Shown: piece by piece, positions 1 through 7,930 of the stretch
Position numbering within the stretch: position 1 is the stretch's first letter
How the letters are laid out: each line of letters starts with the position of its first letter
Assembly: GCA_017404145.1 (NCBI GenBank)
Contig: JAFRCW010000040.1
Span: 1-64,000 of the forward strand
DNA length: 64,000 bases
Source: Ruminococcus sp.
GTDB taxonomy: Bacteria; Bacillota; Clostridia; Oscillospirales; Acutalibacteraceae
Direction of reading: 5' to 3'
Position numbers and translations under genes: made by a program
The notes under the pieces: model-generated
Database searches by the model: none
What the model saw: only the letters and a program-made list of their open reading frames with translations
What the model was told of the DNA's origin: nothing

Positions 1-43
1 CAAATTAAGCGTAAAAGAATACGAAGATCCATTCACTAAGTAA

Positions 44-171
44 ACCCCTTAAGGGGTAAGCCAAAGAGGCAAATGCAATAAGGCTTGAACGAAGTGAAAG
101 CCCGCGCCTTGAGACGCGGGCAAGTATCAGGGCTTTTAGCCCTCGTGCAAACCACCCGTTTGACGGGTGGT
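44..171 (+). mobile_element. IS200/IS605-like right-end hairpin cluster (remnant or edge)
   Basis: Four hairpins lie close together: ACCCC-TTAA-GGGGT (44-57), CCCGCG...CGCGGG (101-120), GGGC-TTTTA-GCCC (130-142) and ACCACCCG-TTTGA-CGGGTGGT (151-171). Hairpins of this last type are typical of right ends, and of the overlapping guide-RNA scaffold, of IS605/IS1341-type elements in Clostridia. No tnpA or tnpB is visible; it could lie left of the window. Reading 1-42 in either open frame gives only a few codons before a stop, so a transposase C-terminus cannot be confirmed. Family assignment is from pattern memory. Confidence 0.45.
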
Positions 172-293
172 CATGATTATTTATGAAAGAAAGTTGTATC
201 TGAATGAGGGGAATTGATGTCCAAACAGGAACATCAGACGAATATATAAGCAAAAAAAGGATAGGAATAATCCAAGTATTCGTCAAAAAATAT

Positions 294-345
294 GGAAAAA
301 ACTGGGACTACGCCGACGCTGGCGATTGTCAAGCAGGAACATAAG
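294..345. repeat. Structured intergenic repeat, copy A
   Basis: First of three related ~50-bp sequences (others at 5562-5613 and 7722-7772). All share AAAAACTGGGA, exactly 19 variable bases, TGTCAAG(C/T)AGGAACATA and a T-rich tail. This copy is the most divergent in the 19-base segment and has its own CGCC/GGCG hairpin (311-324). It sits just left of the hip operon promoter. It is not a tandem array, and no open reading frame explains the conservation. Confidence 0.75.
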
Positions 346-478
346 TTGTTTTGACATTTTTTGCATCATAAAGCCAAAAACTGAGGTAAATCTTTCCAGA
401 ACGCAACCCTATGGCGGTCACCATAAATTGCATAAAATAGTCCCGAAAGGGTGCAACACAAGTTGAGTGTATAAAATA

Positions 479-540
479 ATACCTATAGGGTATAGCTTTC
501 GAAGAATTCTCTTGACAATGGTACCGATAGGGTATATTAT
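479..540 (+). promoter_or_regulatory. hip operon promoter with two HipB-type operators
   Basis: TTGACA (512-517) and TATTAT (535-540) are 17 bp apart, a good sigma-A promoter. Two matching inverted repeats, ATACC-TATAG-GGTAT (479-493) and GTACC-GATAG-GGTAT (521-535), are centred 42 bp apart, about four helical turns. The second covers the spacer and the start of the -10. This fits cooperative autorepression by HipB, whose known E. coli operators are also inverted repeats of short GC-containing half sites. Confidence 0.75.
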
Positions 541-556
541 ATTGTTGGTGATGATT

Positions 557-763
557 ATGAATAAAATAGCTGAATATATTAAAGAGAATCGCAAAGCCGC
601 GGGACTGACACAGGAAGAATTCGCCCTGCGTTCCGGTCTGGGTTTGCGCTTTGTACGCGAACTGGAACAGGGAAAACCTACCGTCCGTATGGATAAGGTC
701 AATCAGGCTCTTGCCATGTTCGGAATGGAAGCCGTACCCGGCAGAAAGGATGTTGAGGTATGA
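557..763 (+). CDS. hipB: HipB-like antitoxin/autorepressor (XRE family)
   Basis: A 68-aa helix-turn-helix protein. The XRE signature is clear: GLTQEEFALRSGLGLRFVRE followed by LEQGKPTVRMDKVNQAL. In the HipB family such proteins bind operators upstream of their own operon and neutralise the kinase toxin. I start at ATG 557 because the upstream in-frame codons run through the promoter and operators; ATG 551 is the alternative. The stop overlaps the start of the next gene (ATGA at 760-763), which shows tight translational coupling in a hipB-hipS-hipT order. HipB identity rests on the motif plus context. Confidence 0.88.
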   Translation: MNKIAEYIKENRKAAGLTQEEFALRSGLGLRFVRELEQGKPTVRMDKVNQALAMFGMEAVPGRKDVEV

Positions 764-1086
764 GCGAATACAGAATGGCGCGTGTATTGGTTCGCGGGAT
801 ACCGGCAGGGATATTGTGTGAGACCGATGCAGGATATTCATTTTCCTATGATCCGGGATACCTTGCTTCAGAGAATCCATCTCCCGTCAGTTTGACGCTC
901 CCTTTGACCGAGAAAGAATACGAATCAAAAACGCTTTTTGCTTTTTTTGATGGGCTGATTCCCGAGGGTTGGCTCTTGGATGTAGTTGTCCGCAACTGGA
1001 AGCTGAGCGAAAAAGATCGCTTTGGCATTCTTCTCGTTGCGTGTAAGGATCCGATCGGCAACGTTTCGATTCGGGAGGTGGCGTGA
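760..1086 (+). CDS. hipS: HipS: HipA N-terminal-domain protein
   Basis: This 108-aa protein corresponds to the N-terminal subdomain of HipA (couple_hipA type), with the typical segments GIPAGILCETDAGYSFSYDP, NPSPVSLTLPL, FFDGLIPEGWLLD and DRFGILLVACKDPIGNVSI. In HipBST systems of enteric E. coli this piece is a separate gene, and HipS, rather than HipB, is the main antitoxin against the HipT kinase. Here it sits between hipB and the kinase gene, overlapping the former by 4 nt and the latter by 1 nt. The stop falls at the normal domain boundary, so this is a genuine split architecture and not a broken hipA. Confidence 0.87.
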   Translation: MSEYRMARVLVRGIPAGILCETDAGYSFSYDPGYLASENPSPVSLTLPLTEKEYESKTLFAFFDGLIPEGWLLDVVVRNWKLSEKDRFGILLVACKDPIGNVSIREVA

Positions 1087-2069
1087 TGAATTGTTTATGC
1101 TGCGGTAAGCCGATAACAGATAAGGCAACAGAGCAGGAGAAGAATACCCAGTGGCATAACCGTTGTATCAAAAAGTTCTTTGGTACGAAAGCTCAGCCCG
1201 ACATCGAAGTGTCGCAAGAGATGCTGGAATGGTTGGCAATCGAAAGCTCCAACAAGGGCTTGACAGTTCCCGGCGTGCAGAAGAAGATGTCCCTGCATCT
1301 GGACAGCAGCGGCGATAGGCCCAGATTGACGCTTGTGAATTATCCGACCGGTTATATTCTCAAACCTAACACTCCGGATTACCCCTGCCTGCCTGAGGCA
1401 GAATATCTCGTCATGCAAATGGCAGAGAAAGCGGGGATCAAAACCGTCCCTCATGCGTTGATTCGCATCAAGGCACAGGATGACACTTTTGCTTATATCA
1501 CCAAGCGTATTGATCGCCGGGATGGAAAAATGTTGGCGATGGAGGATTTCTGTCAGTTGGATGGACGCTTGACCGAGGATAAGTATAAAGGTTCTTATGA
1601 ACGCTGTGCGAAGATCATTCAGCGGTATTCATTACGAACAGGATTGGATACCACCGAGCTGTTCATCCGTGTGGTATTCTCTTTCATCGTCGGCAATTCC
1701 GATATGCATCTGAAGAACTTTTCGCTGATTGAAACTGATGAGAATAGTCAGACTTATATCCTTTCAGACGCTTATGATATGCTGCCAGTCAATATTGTCA
1801 ATCCCGCCGACACCGAGCAAATGGCGCTGACCCTCAACGGGAAGAAACGCAATCTGCATCGCAATGATTTCCTCAAGTTTGCAGATGCCTGCGGGATGGA
1901 TAGAATAGTTGCCGGTAGCTTAATAGACAAATTGCTTCGAAACAGTACGCTCTTCCAGAATGAGATTGAGCAATCATATTTGTCTGATGAGCTGAAAGAC
2001 CAAATGCAAACACTGATTACTGAAAGAACGGAAGCTTTGATGAAACAAATCCATAATAAGGAGATTTAA
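1086..2069 (+). CDS. hipT: HipT-like serine/threonine kinase toxin
   Basis: A 327-aa HipA-family kinase core without the N-terminal subdomain. Visible elements are a short Cys/His cluster at the N-terminus (CLCCGKPI and WHNRC, residues 3-27), a Gly-rich loop region VPGVQKKMS (61-69), the catalytic loop GNSDMHLKNFSL (about 203-214) and the metal-binding SDAYDMLP (about 227-234). E. coli HipT phosphorylates tryptophanyl-tRNA synthetase; the target here is unknown. I prefer ATG 1086 (overlapping the hipS stop as TGATG) with SD GGAGGTG over GTG 1083. All catalytic residues are present, so the toxin is probably active. Confidence 0.88.
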   Translation: MNCLCCGKPITDKATEQEKNTQWHNRCIKKFFGTKAQPDIEVSQEMLEWLAIESSNKGLTVPGVQKKMSLHLDSSGDRPRLTLVNYPTGYILKPNTPDYPCLPEAEYLVMQMAEKAGIKTVPHALIRIKAQDDTFAYITKRIDRRDGKMLAMEDFCQLDGRLTEDKYKGSYERCAKIIQRYSLRTGLDTTELFIRVVFSFIVGNSDMHLKNFSLIETDENSQTYILSDAYDMLPVNIVNPADTEQMALTLNGKKRNLHRNDFLKFADACGMDRIVAGSLIDKLLRNSTLFQNEIEQSYLSDELKDQMQTLITERTEALMKQIHNKEI

Positions 2070-5000
2070 ATGAAAACGAATTTGAATGAATGTACTGGGT
2101 TACTTGAAGCAATCAAAAATAGAAAACTGGTCTTTATGTTCGGTAGCGGAATGTCGGCTGCGCTGACACATCAGCCGGGTGGTTGGCTCAGATGGATACT
2201 TGACGGTGCAGAACATATCGAGTATGAAACTATCAGAAACAGGATCACTGAATCCGTAAAAAGTGATACGAGCGCGGAGAACATGATCCGTATGGTCGGA
2301 CAGGTAATAAGTGAAACAAAACGAAGCAAAACATACGATGCATGGATGAAACAATCTTTGGAAACAAACGACGTAGAGGATGTATTGCTTTCAAAAACGC
2401 TGAAACTGCTTGTTGCCGCGAAAGCGGTTTTTTTGACGACGAATTACGATTTGTTGCTGGAACAGGCAGCGGATTTACAGACTTTGTCTTATGCAGAACC
2501 GGATGAATGCTTCAGGATGTTGGAGCAAAACCAAAATAATGCTGTTATTCATATCCACGGCGTCTATGATTCAGAAAACAATATCGACAGCATCATAGCA
2601 GACGAAGATCAGTACCGTGCGATCATATCCGATGAGGCGGCGCAGTTTATTCAGAATTTGTTAAGTACACGAACACTGATTCTGGTAGGCTGCGGTCAGA
2701 CTACGGATGATGTGAACATATCGCGGTTTGTATCCTTTGCGCGCGAAAAACTGAAACTTGATACAAAATACTATTTCATTACGAAAGACAGTCAGGCGCC
2801 TGAGGATCTTCCGGAGCAGTTTGAAATCGTGTCGTACGGAACGGAATATGAGGATTTGCCGCAGTTTCTATCCGACATAGCAGAAGCCTGTATCAAAGAA
2901 AGAATAGAAAACAATCCTATGGTATTAAGATCGGCATTTACCAATAAGGACGCAGACGTCTATGGATTGTCAGAGTATCATTTCTCGCGTGAGTATGTTG
3001 CGTTTTGCGGCAGAAGGCGCGAGCTTGCGGCATTGAGAGCCTTCGCGGAATGTGATAAACGGATTTGCTGGTGGGCGCTCACGGGTCAGGGCGGTTCCGG
3101 AAAGAGCCGTTTGGCATATGAGTTCATCAAGCAAATAGCGTCACAGTACCTTGCTTTCTTTTTGAACTATCAGGTTGACGATGCGTATATCGATGCGTTT
3201 ATACCCGAGTATGATACTTTCATTGTGATCGATTATGTTCTCTACCACGAGCCGGAGATAGCGGCAAAAGTGTCAAAACTCATTGACAAATTTGAAAGCA
3301 GCAGTGCCTCTTTACGCATCCTGTTTGTTGATCGCGATAATGAGGATATTACAGGTTCATGGTATCAAAGGCTGTATGACAGCTTTGACCGGATAGAAAG
3401 AGGACGTTTTCTTTCCTGCGAATATAACAAAAACACTTCTGCAGCCCGACATTCTTTCTTGAATCTGAAAGATATGTCAGAAGAAGACGTTTCATTATTC
3501 ATCGGACGCGTTTGTGAACTCAAAGGTTTGCCTGATGACCCCGAGAGAAACGCTCAGCTCCGGGAAGAGTACGGGAAGAAATTCGAACTGCTTCGTTTTC
3601 GTCCGCTGTTTGTACAGATGTACGTTGAATCGTGGATAGACAACGGCTGTATCGAGATCGACTGTCGGAACAGTGAAGATCTGGTAAAAGCAATTCTGAG
3701 AAAAGAACAGGAGAAACTGTTTGACGCGGTAGACCGTGATTACGCACTGTTGAATGCTGTTTATCGCTTGTTGATACGCAGTTCTGTTACAGATGGTCTG
3801 GCTGTCAGCGACATCCCCGCAGAATACGAAGATGACTGGGCGGCAGTTGAGAGATTCATTTCGTCTCATGCCGTGATGGGAGATCAACAGGCGGAGTATT
3901 TGAAAACTTTTTTACACATTATTACAGATGGAGTTGAAAGCCATAAAGCCTCTGTTCATCCGGCATATCCGGACGTCATCAAAGAAGCTCTCTTCATATT
4001 CTACACAGATGAAGATACAAAGACTATGATAGGACATGAGCTGTGGGAACATGAGCCGCAGGCATTTCTGAGCTTTTTGGATAGAGCGCTGATCGATTTC
4101 CCCCAAAGCGAATCGCTGAGGGCGTATGTCCGCAAGGAAACAAAGGATACCGATAACAGTTATATTCTGGAATCTCGAGTAGCGATCCTGAAAAACACAG
4201 TTGTGCATGATGTGTCGGAAGGAATCATTCTCAATGAGATACTCGATGAAGAATACGCTTTTTGGAGAGTCCTATCTGTTGATGAGGACAGTTCTTCCGA
4301 TTTGAAGTTAGTAAAGCTCAAGGGGTTGAACCGGTGCCTGACGATGTTTTATGGTTGGTCGCGGGAAAAAGAGACTTATGAAGTGTTGGATGCTGTAACA
4401 AATTATCAAGGGGACAGCGCATGTACGGAATGGAAAATAGGAGCTTTATTGGAGCATGCAGCGTATTTCGATCGGAGAGGAATCTCGCAGCCGCTTGCGC
4501 AAAGAATTCTGAAGAACATATCCGCTATCATCGAAAATGATGCTGCTGTCGCTCTCTCTTCTGCGGTATTGAATAAACTGAAAAGGTATCGCATCGTCAA
4601 TATGATCCACTGTAATCAAGATGATAACGCTATGAAAGAGGTCGATGAATGGCAGGATTCTTTAGATGTTACTGACATGGATGAAGTTGAAGCGTTTGCC
4701 GAAACCTGCTTTGAATGTACTCAAGCGTCTGACAGTATTCTGAAGGGCTCAAATATGTGCAGTTATTCTTTCATGTTGGACGATTATGCCCAAACATGGG
4801 CAGAGGATCCTGATGGATATGCTTTCAACGACAGAATACATTATTACTATTTGCGCTCAAAATATATCCGCACGATCCGGGTGCTGAAGAACACACAAAT
4901 AATCGGTCACATGGAAGCAGCAGGGATAGAATGGCTGAATCAATTGATGTCGGAAATAGAAGGCAATCTGATGATCGATGAGTTTTCGGGAATTTTGGTT

Positions 5001-5477
5001 GGCTGTTATATGCATAAGCTGTCGGATGACACGATACATTCATCAGATGATGTCGACCGTTATATTCAGCATGCGGAGGAATTGATGGAAAAATATCCTA
5101 ACAACAGCTTCTTAGCTGCCAATCTGGCCGGTCTCTATACCGCCGCATACCGGCAAGTGTACAAACGAAGGATCCCGACTGATATTGTCAGGAGACTATA
5201 TGTTTTATACTTACGGTTTCCGGAGGATGATTATGTCCAGGATGCTTTTTATGCAATGTTTCTGGAATCTGATGAGTTATGCAGGTGGAGAGACTATTTT
5301 GAGAGAAAGAGTATTTTGACTTGTTTGATAGGCTCTGAGAAATTCAGCTATATTGAAGGATTTAGAGAAGCGGCAGCGTCTTATGTCCGCAAGAATGTTA
5401 AGGTCAACGATCCATGCCCCTGCGGGAGCGGAAAAAAATACAAAAAATGCTGTAAATTGACCGGCGCATATGAATAA
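2070..5477 (+). CDS. SIR2-like / STAND NTPase / SEC-C defence protein
   Basis: A 1135-aa multidomain protein. Residues ~20-270 are SIR2-like: FMFGSGMS (22-29), TTNYDLLLEQA (~123), HIHGVYD (~162) and LVGCGQTTDD (~206), the NAD-binding and catalytic-His signatures of SIR2_2 proteins. A P-loop GQGGSGKS (~339-346) and a Walker B-like TFIVIDYV (~385) mark a STAND-type NTPase, followed by a long helical, probably TPR-like sensor region. The C-terminus carries a zinc-binding SEC-C motif CPCGSGKKYKKCC (~1115-1128). SIR2-STAND proteins (Avs5-like) are antiphage effectors that deplete NAD+. The ATG abuts the hipT stop with SD AAGGAGA, so it is the fourth gene of the hip operon. The phage trigger is unknown. 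Confidence 0.85.
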   Translation: MKTNLNECTGLLEAIKNRKLVFMFGSGMSAALTHQPGGWLRWILDGAEHIEYETIRNRITESVKSDTSAENMIRMVGQVISETKRSKTYDAWMKQSLETNDVEDVLLSKTLKLLVAAKAVFLTTNYDLLLEQAADLQTLSYAEPDECFRMLEQNQNNAVIHIHGVYDSENNIDSIIADEDQYRAIISDEAAQFIQNLLSTRTLILVGCGQTTDDVNISRFVSFAREKLKLDTKYYFITKDSQAPEDLPEQFEIVSYGTEYEDLPQFLSDIAEACIKERIENNPMVLRSAFTNKDADVYGLSEYHFSREYVAFCGRRRELAALRAFAECDKRICWWALTGQGGSGKSRLAYEFIKQIASQYLAFFLNYQVDDAYIDAFIPEYDTFIVIDYVLYHEPEIAAKVSKLIDKFESSSASLRILFVDRDNEDITGSWYQRLYDSFDRIERGRFLSCEYNKNTSAARHSFLNLKDMSEEDVSLFIGRVCELKGLPDDPERNAQLREEYGKKFELLRFRPLFVQMYVESWIDNGCIEIDCRNSEDLVKAILRKEQEKLFDAVDRDYALLNAVYRLLIRSSVTDGLAVSDIPAEYEDDWAAVERFISSHAVMGDQQAEYLKTFLHIITDGVESHKASVHPAYPDVIKEALFIFYTDEDTKTMIGHELWEHEPQAFLSFLDRALIDFPQSESLRAYVRKETKDTDNSYILESRVAILKNTVVHDVSEGIILNEILDEEYAFWRVLSVDEDSSSDLKLVKLKGLNRCLTMFYGWSREKETYEVLDAVTNYQGDSACTEWKIGALLEHAAYFDRRGISQPLAQRILKNISAIIENDAAVALSSAVLNKLKRYRIVNMIHCNQDDNAMKEVDEWQDSLDVTDMDEVEAFAETCFECTQASDSILKGSNMCSYSFMLDDYAQTWAEDPDGYAFNDRIHYYYLRSKYIRTIRVLKNTQIIGHMEAAGIEWLNQLMSEIEGNLMIDEFSGILVGCYMHKLSDDTIHSSDDVDRYIQHAEELMEKYPNNSFLAANLAGLYTAAYRQVYKRRIPTDIVRRLYVLYLRFPEDDYVQDAFYAMFLESDELCRWRDYFERKSILTCLIGSEKFSYIEGFREAAASYVRKNVKVNDPCPCGSGKKYKKCCKLTGAYE

Positions 5478-5561
5478 AGGGTGTTCTATATCGAATGCAG
5501 AACAGAAGAAATTTAACTTGAAAGAATAACTCGCCGGATTTTCTATCGGTTATTATCTTGT

Positions 5562-5613
5562 AAGAAAAACTGGGATCAATCCTTCACCTACTGATGTCAA
5601 GTAGGAACATAGT
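5562..5613. repeat. Structured intergenic repeat, copy B
   Basis: Second copy of the 50-bp repeat. Here CCTACT and AGTAGG form a perfect stem around a 7-nt loop (about 5587-5605), and GGAT-CA-ATCC precedes it. It lies between the end of the SIR2-STAND gene and the recQ promoter, so copies A and B flank the whole hip-SIR2 operon and copies B and C flank recQ. Confidence 0.8.
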
Positions 5614-5640
5614 TTTTTTCGACCATTATATACACATTTG

Positions 5641-5670
5641 TTGACAAACATATATTTTATATGATACTAT
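5641..5670 (+). promoter_or_regulatory. Promoter upstream of recQ remnant
   Basis: TTGACA (5641-5646) and TACTAT (5665-5670) with an 18-bp AT-rich spacer form a plausible sigma-A promoter about 40 bp before the former recQ start at 5712. The promoter is intact although the gene is not. Confidence 0.5.
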
Positions 5671-5711
5671 AAGGATAAGAACTCGAACAAATTTTCGCTT
5701 TGGGTATCGTC

Positions 5712-7451
5712 ATGGATAAGAGTAGTGTTTTGGAGTGGTATTTCGGTTATGCTACGTTCCGATAAGGGCAGGAGGAGACCATCGACAGCTTGCTTGAAGG
5801 TCGTGATGCTCTTGCGATCATGCCGACCGGTGCAGGTAAATCGCTGTGCTATCAGGTGCCCTCTTTGATGATGGATGGTGTGAAGGCGGCGTATCTGAAT
5901 CGCTCGCTGACGGACGCGCAGTTTGATAAAGCACTGGCAAATATGGCACAGGGGATGTACAAGATCGTCTATGTTGCGCCCGAACATCTGAAAACATATG
6001 TGTTTCGCGAGGTAGCCCGACAAATGCATATCTCGCTGATCGCGGTGGATGAAGCACACTGTGTTTCACAGTGGGGACAGGATTTTCGTCCGAGTTATCT
6101 GAATATCGCCGCGTTTATCACTGAGTTCCCGGACCGTCCAATCATCGGAGCATTCACTGCGACAGCGACGCCTGAGGTCAAGGAAGATATCGTCAACATC
6201 CTGCGGTTGGATTCTCCGATGCAGGTGACGACCGGTTTCGACAGACAGAACCTGTTCTTCTCCGTGCTTCATCCGTCACAAAAGACAAATACGCTCTTAA
6301 GGCTGATCAAAGAGCGCAGAGGTAAAACCGGGATCATCTATTGCGCGACCCGCAAGAGAGTAGAGGAGATTTGTAAGAAACTGTGCGATAAAGGCTATTC
6401 TGCTACACGCTATCACGCCGGATTATCAGATGAGGAACGGCGAAAGAATCAGGATGATTTCGTCTGTGATCGCAAACAGATCATGGTTGCGACCAACGCT
6501 TTCGGCATGGGGATCGACAAGTCTGACGTCCGCTATGTCATCCACTACAATATGCCTAAGAATCTTGAGAGCTACTATCAGGAGGCAGGGCGTGCCGGTC
6601 GCGATGGTGAGGACGCCGACTGTATCCTCTTGTTCGGACAGTAGGATATCGATACGGCTTTATATTTCATCGAGGAGTCCGAACCGAATCCTGCTTTGAC
6701 TGATGAGCAGAATGACGCGATCAAAGAAAGGGAGCATGAGTGACTCAGCGTCATGAAAGCCTACTGCAAGACGCAGGGGTGTCTAAGGGCATATATGCAT
6801 CGCTATTTCGGCGATACCGCCGCTGATACCTGTGAGAAATGCGCTAACTGTAAGACAAAGTTCAACACAGTTGATGTGACGGTTGACACACAAAAGATCA
6901 TGTCATGCATCGTCAGAACAGGACAGCGATTCGGAGCTCAGGTCATCTGCGACGTACTGAGAGGAAGATTGTCACAGCAGGTGATACGGTTTAAACTCGG
7001 CAAATTGTCTACCTTCGCGCTATTGGAGAATGTCCGACAGAGCAAAATCAAGAAGCTGATCGATAGTTTAGAGGCGCAGGGATATATCGCCTATGTCGGA
7101 GCTGGTCGACCGATCCTGAAGGTGACCGACGAGGGCTGGCTGGTGCTGAGAGGAAAAGCGCAGGTACAGGCAAGAGAAGCGCTGATGGTACGGACGACAG
7201 TCGATAATCATGCCGGGTCTGCTGAGAACAACGAACTTTTCGACTCGTTGAGAGAACGCAGGGGAGAGATCGCCCGAAAGCGCGGCGTACCGGCGTATGT
7301 TATTTTTTCCGATTCGGCGCTCTATGATATGTGCCGCAAGTTGCCGACGACCGATAACGAATTCTTACGGGTCACCGGAGTTGGCGAAACAAAGCGCAAG
7401 CTGTACGGTGAGCGGTACTTCGTTACGCTCTACAACCGTGAGGCACAATGA
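5712..7451 (+). pseudogene. recQ: RecQ ATP-dependent DNA helicase, decayed
   Basis: One reading frame from ATG 5712 encodes a full RecQ: Walker A MPTGAGKS, VDEAHCVSQWG (DEAH), the helicase C motifs YHAGLSDEERRKNQ and NAFGMGIDKSDVRYVIHYN, the arginine finger region QEAGRAGRDG, a zinc-binding set (YCKTQGCLRAY and CEKCANC), an RQC winged helix and an HRDC domain. It is interrupted by TAA (5763), TAG (6642) and TGA (6741), and about 25-30 residues (motif Ia region) are missing between LMMDG and VKAAYLN. Three stops plus a motif loss make an active helicase unlikely. RecQ is often found in defence islands. Partial products from 5790 or 6753 could still be made. Confidence 0.9.
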
Positions 7452-7506
7452 TTCATTCTCGATCACCTGTCATTTTTTGAAGTGCAAAAATAATACATGG
7501 ATCAAT

Positions 7507-7541
7507 AAAAGCTCGGAGTTCGACTGATTCTCCGAGCTTTT
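7507..7541 (+). terminator. Rho-independent terminator after recQ
   Basis: A perfect 12-bp stem AAAAGCTCGGAG/CTCCGAGCTTTT with an 11-nt loop and a T-rich 3' arm lies 56 bp past the recQ stop. The A-rich 5' arm makes it potentially bidirectional. The rest of 7452-7930 holds repeat copy C and AT-rich sequence with no credible gene. Confidence 0.85.
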
Positions 7542-7721
7542 GAATTGCGGATCGTATTCTTTGTTTTTTAGCGATTCCCCATAGTTTTCTGTTGGCAATA
7601 CTAAAACGTCTGCTCGTAAACATAAAAAGGTAAGAATAAGTATTGTAATGTCCGAAGAGGAATAATGGATTGTGCTAAAGCTAAAAAGTACTGAAAACCA
7701 TTTTATTTTGTCAGAAAAGCT

Positions 7722-7772
7722 GGAAAAAACTGGGACCGGTCCTTCACCTGCTGTTGTCAAGTAGGAACATAA
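7722..7772. repeat. Structured intergenic repeat, copy C
   Basis: Third copy of the 50-bp repeat, closest to copy B. The stem CCTGCT/AGTAGG is kept with a G-U pair where B has A-U, and GGAT-ATCC of B is replaced by GGAC-GTCC, so changes preserve pairing. It lies between the recQ remnant and the convergent AbiH-like gene. Confidence 0.8.
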
Positions 7773-7930
7773 ATCTTTTCATGAATTATAAACTGTGCAG
7801 AATTATAATTATCAGAAGATGCTACCGAAAACATAATTTGATTTGTTTTGATCATTTGGTACTCACTCGGATGTTTGCTGATTTCCACAATGATTGGTAT
7901 GGAGAAAAACTATGCGAATAGCAAACGCGT

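Noticed and set aside
5..286. Minus-strand open frame of 93 codons at the left edge.
   Set aside because: It runs through the IS605-like hairpins, has no SD and no familiar composition; an accidental frame.
294..345. attC-like integron recombination site.
   Set aside because: The conserved ends lack the RYYYAAC/GTTRRRY core sites, and no integron integrase is in the window.
329..880. Minus-strand open frame of 183 codons opposite hipB/hipS.
   Set aside because: It lies across the hip promoter, operators and two well-supported genes; a shadow frame.
294..7772. CRISPR array as explanation of the three 50-bp repeats.
   Set aside because: The copies are kilobases apart with genes between them, differ inside, and no cas genes are present.
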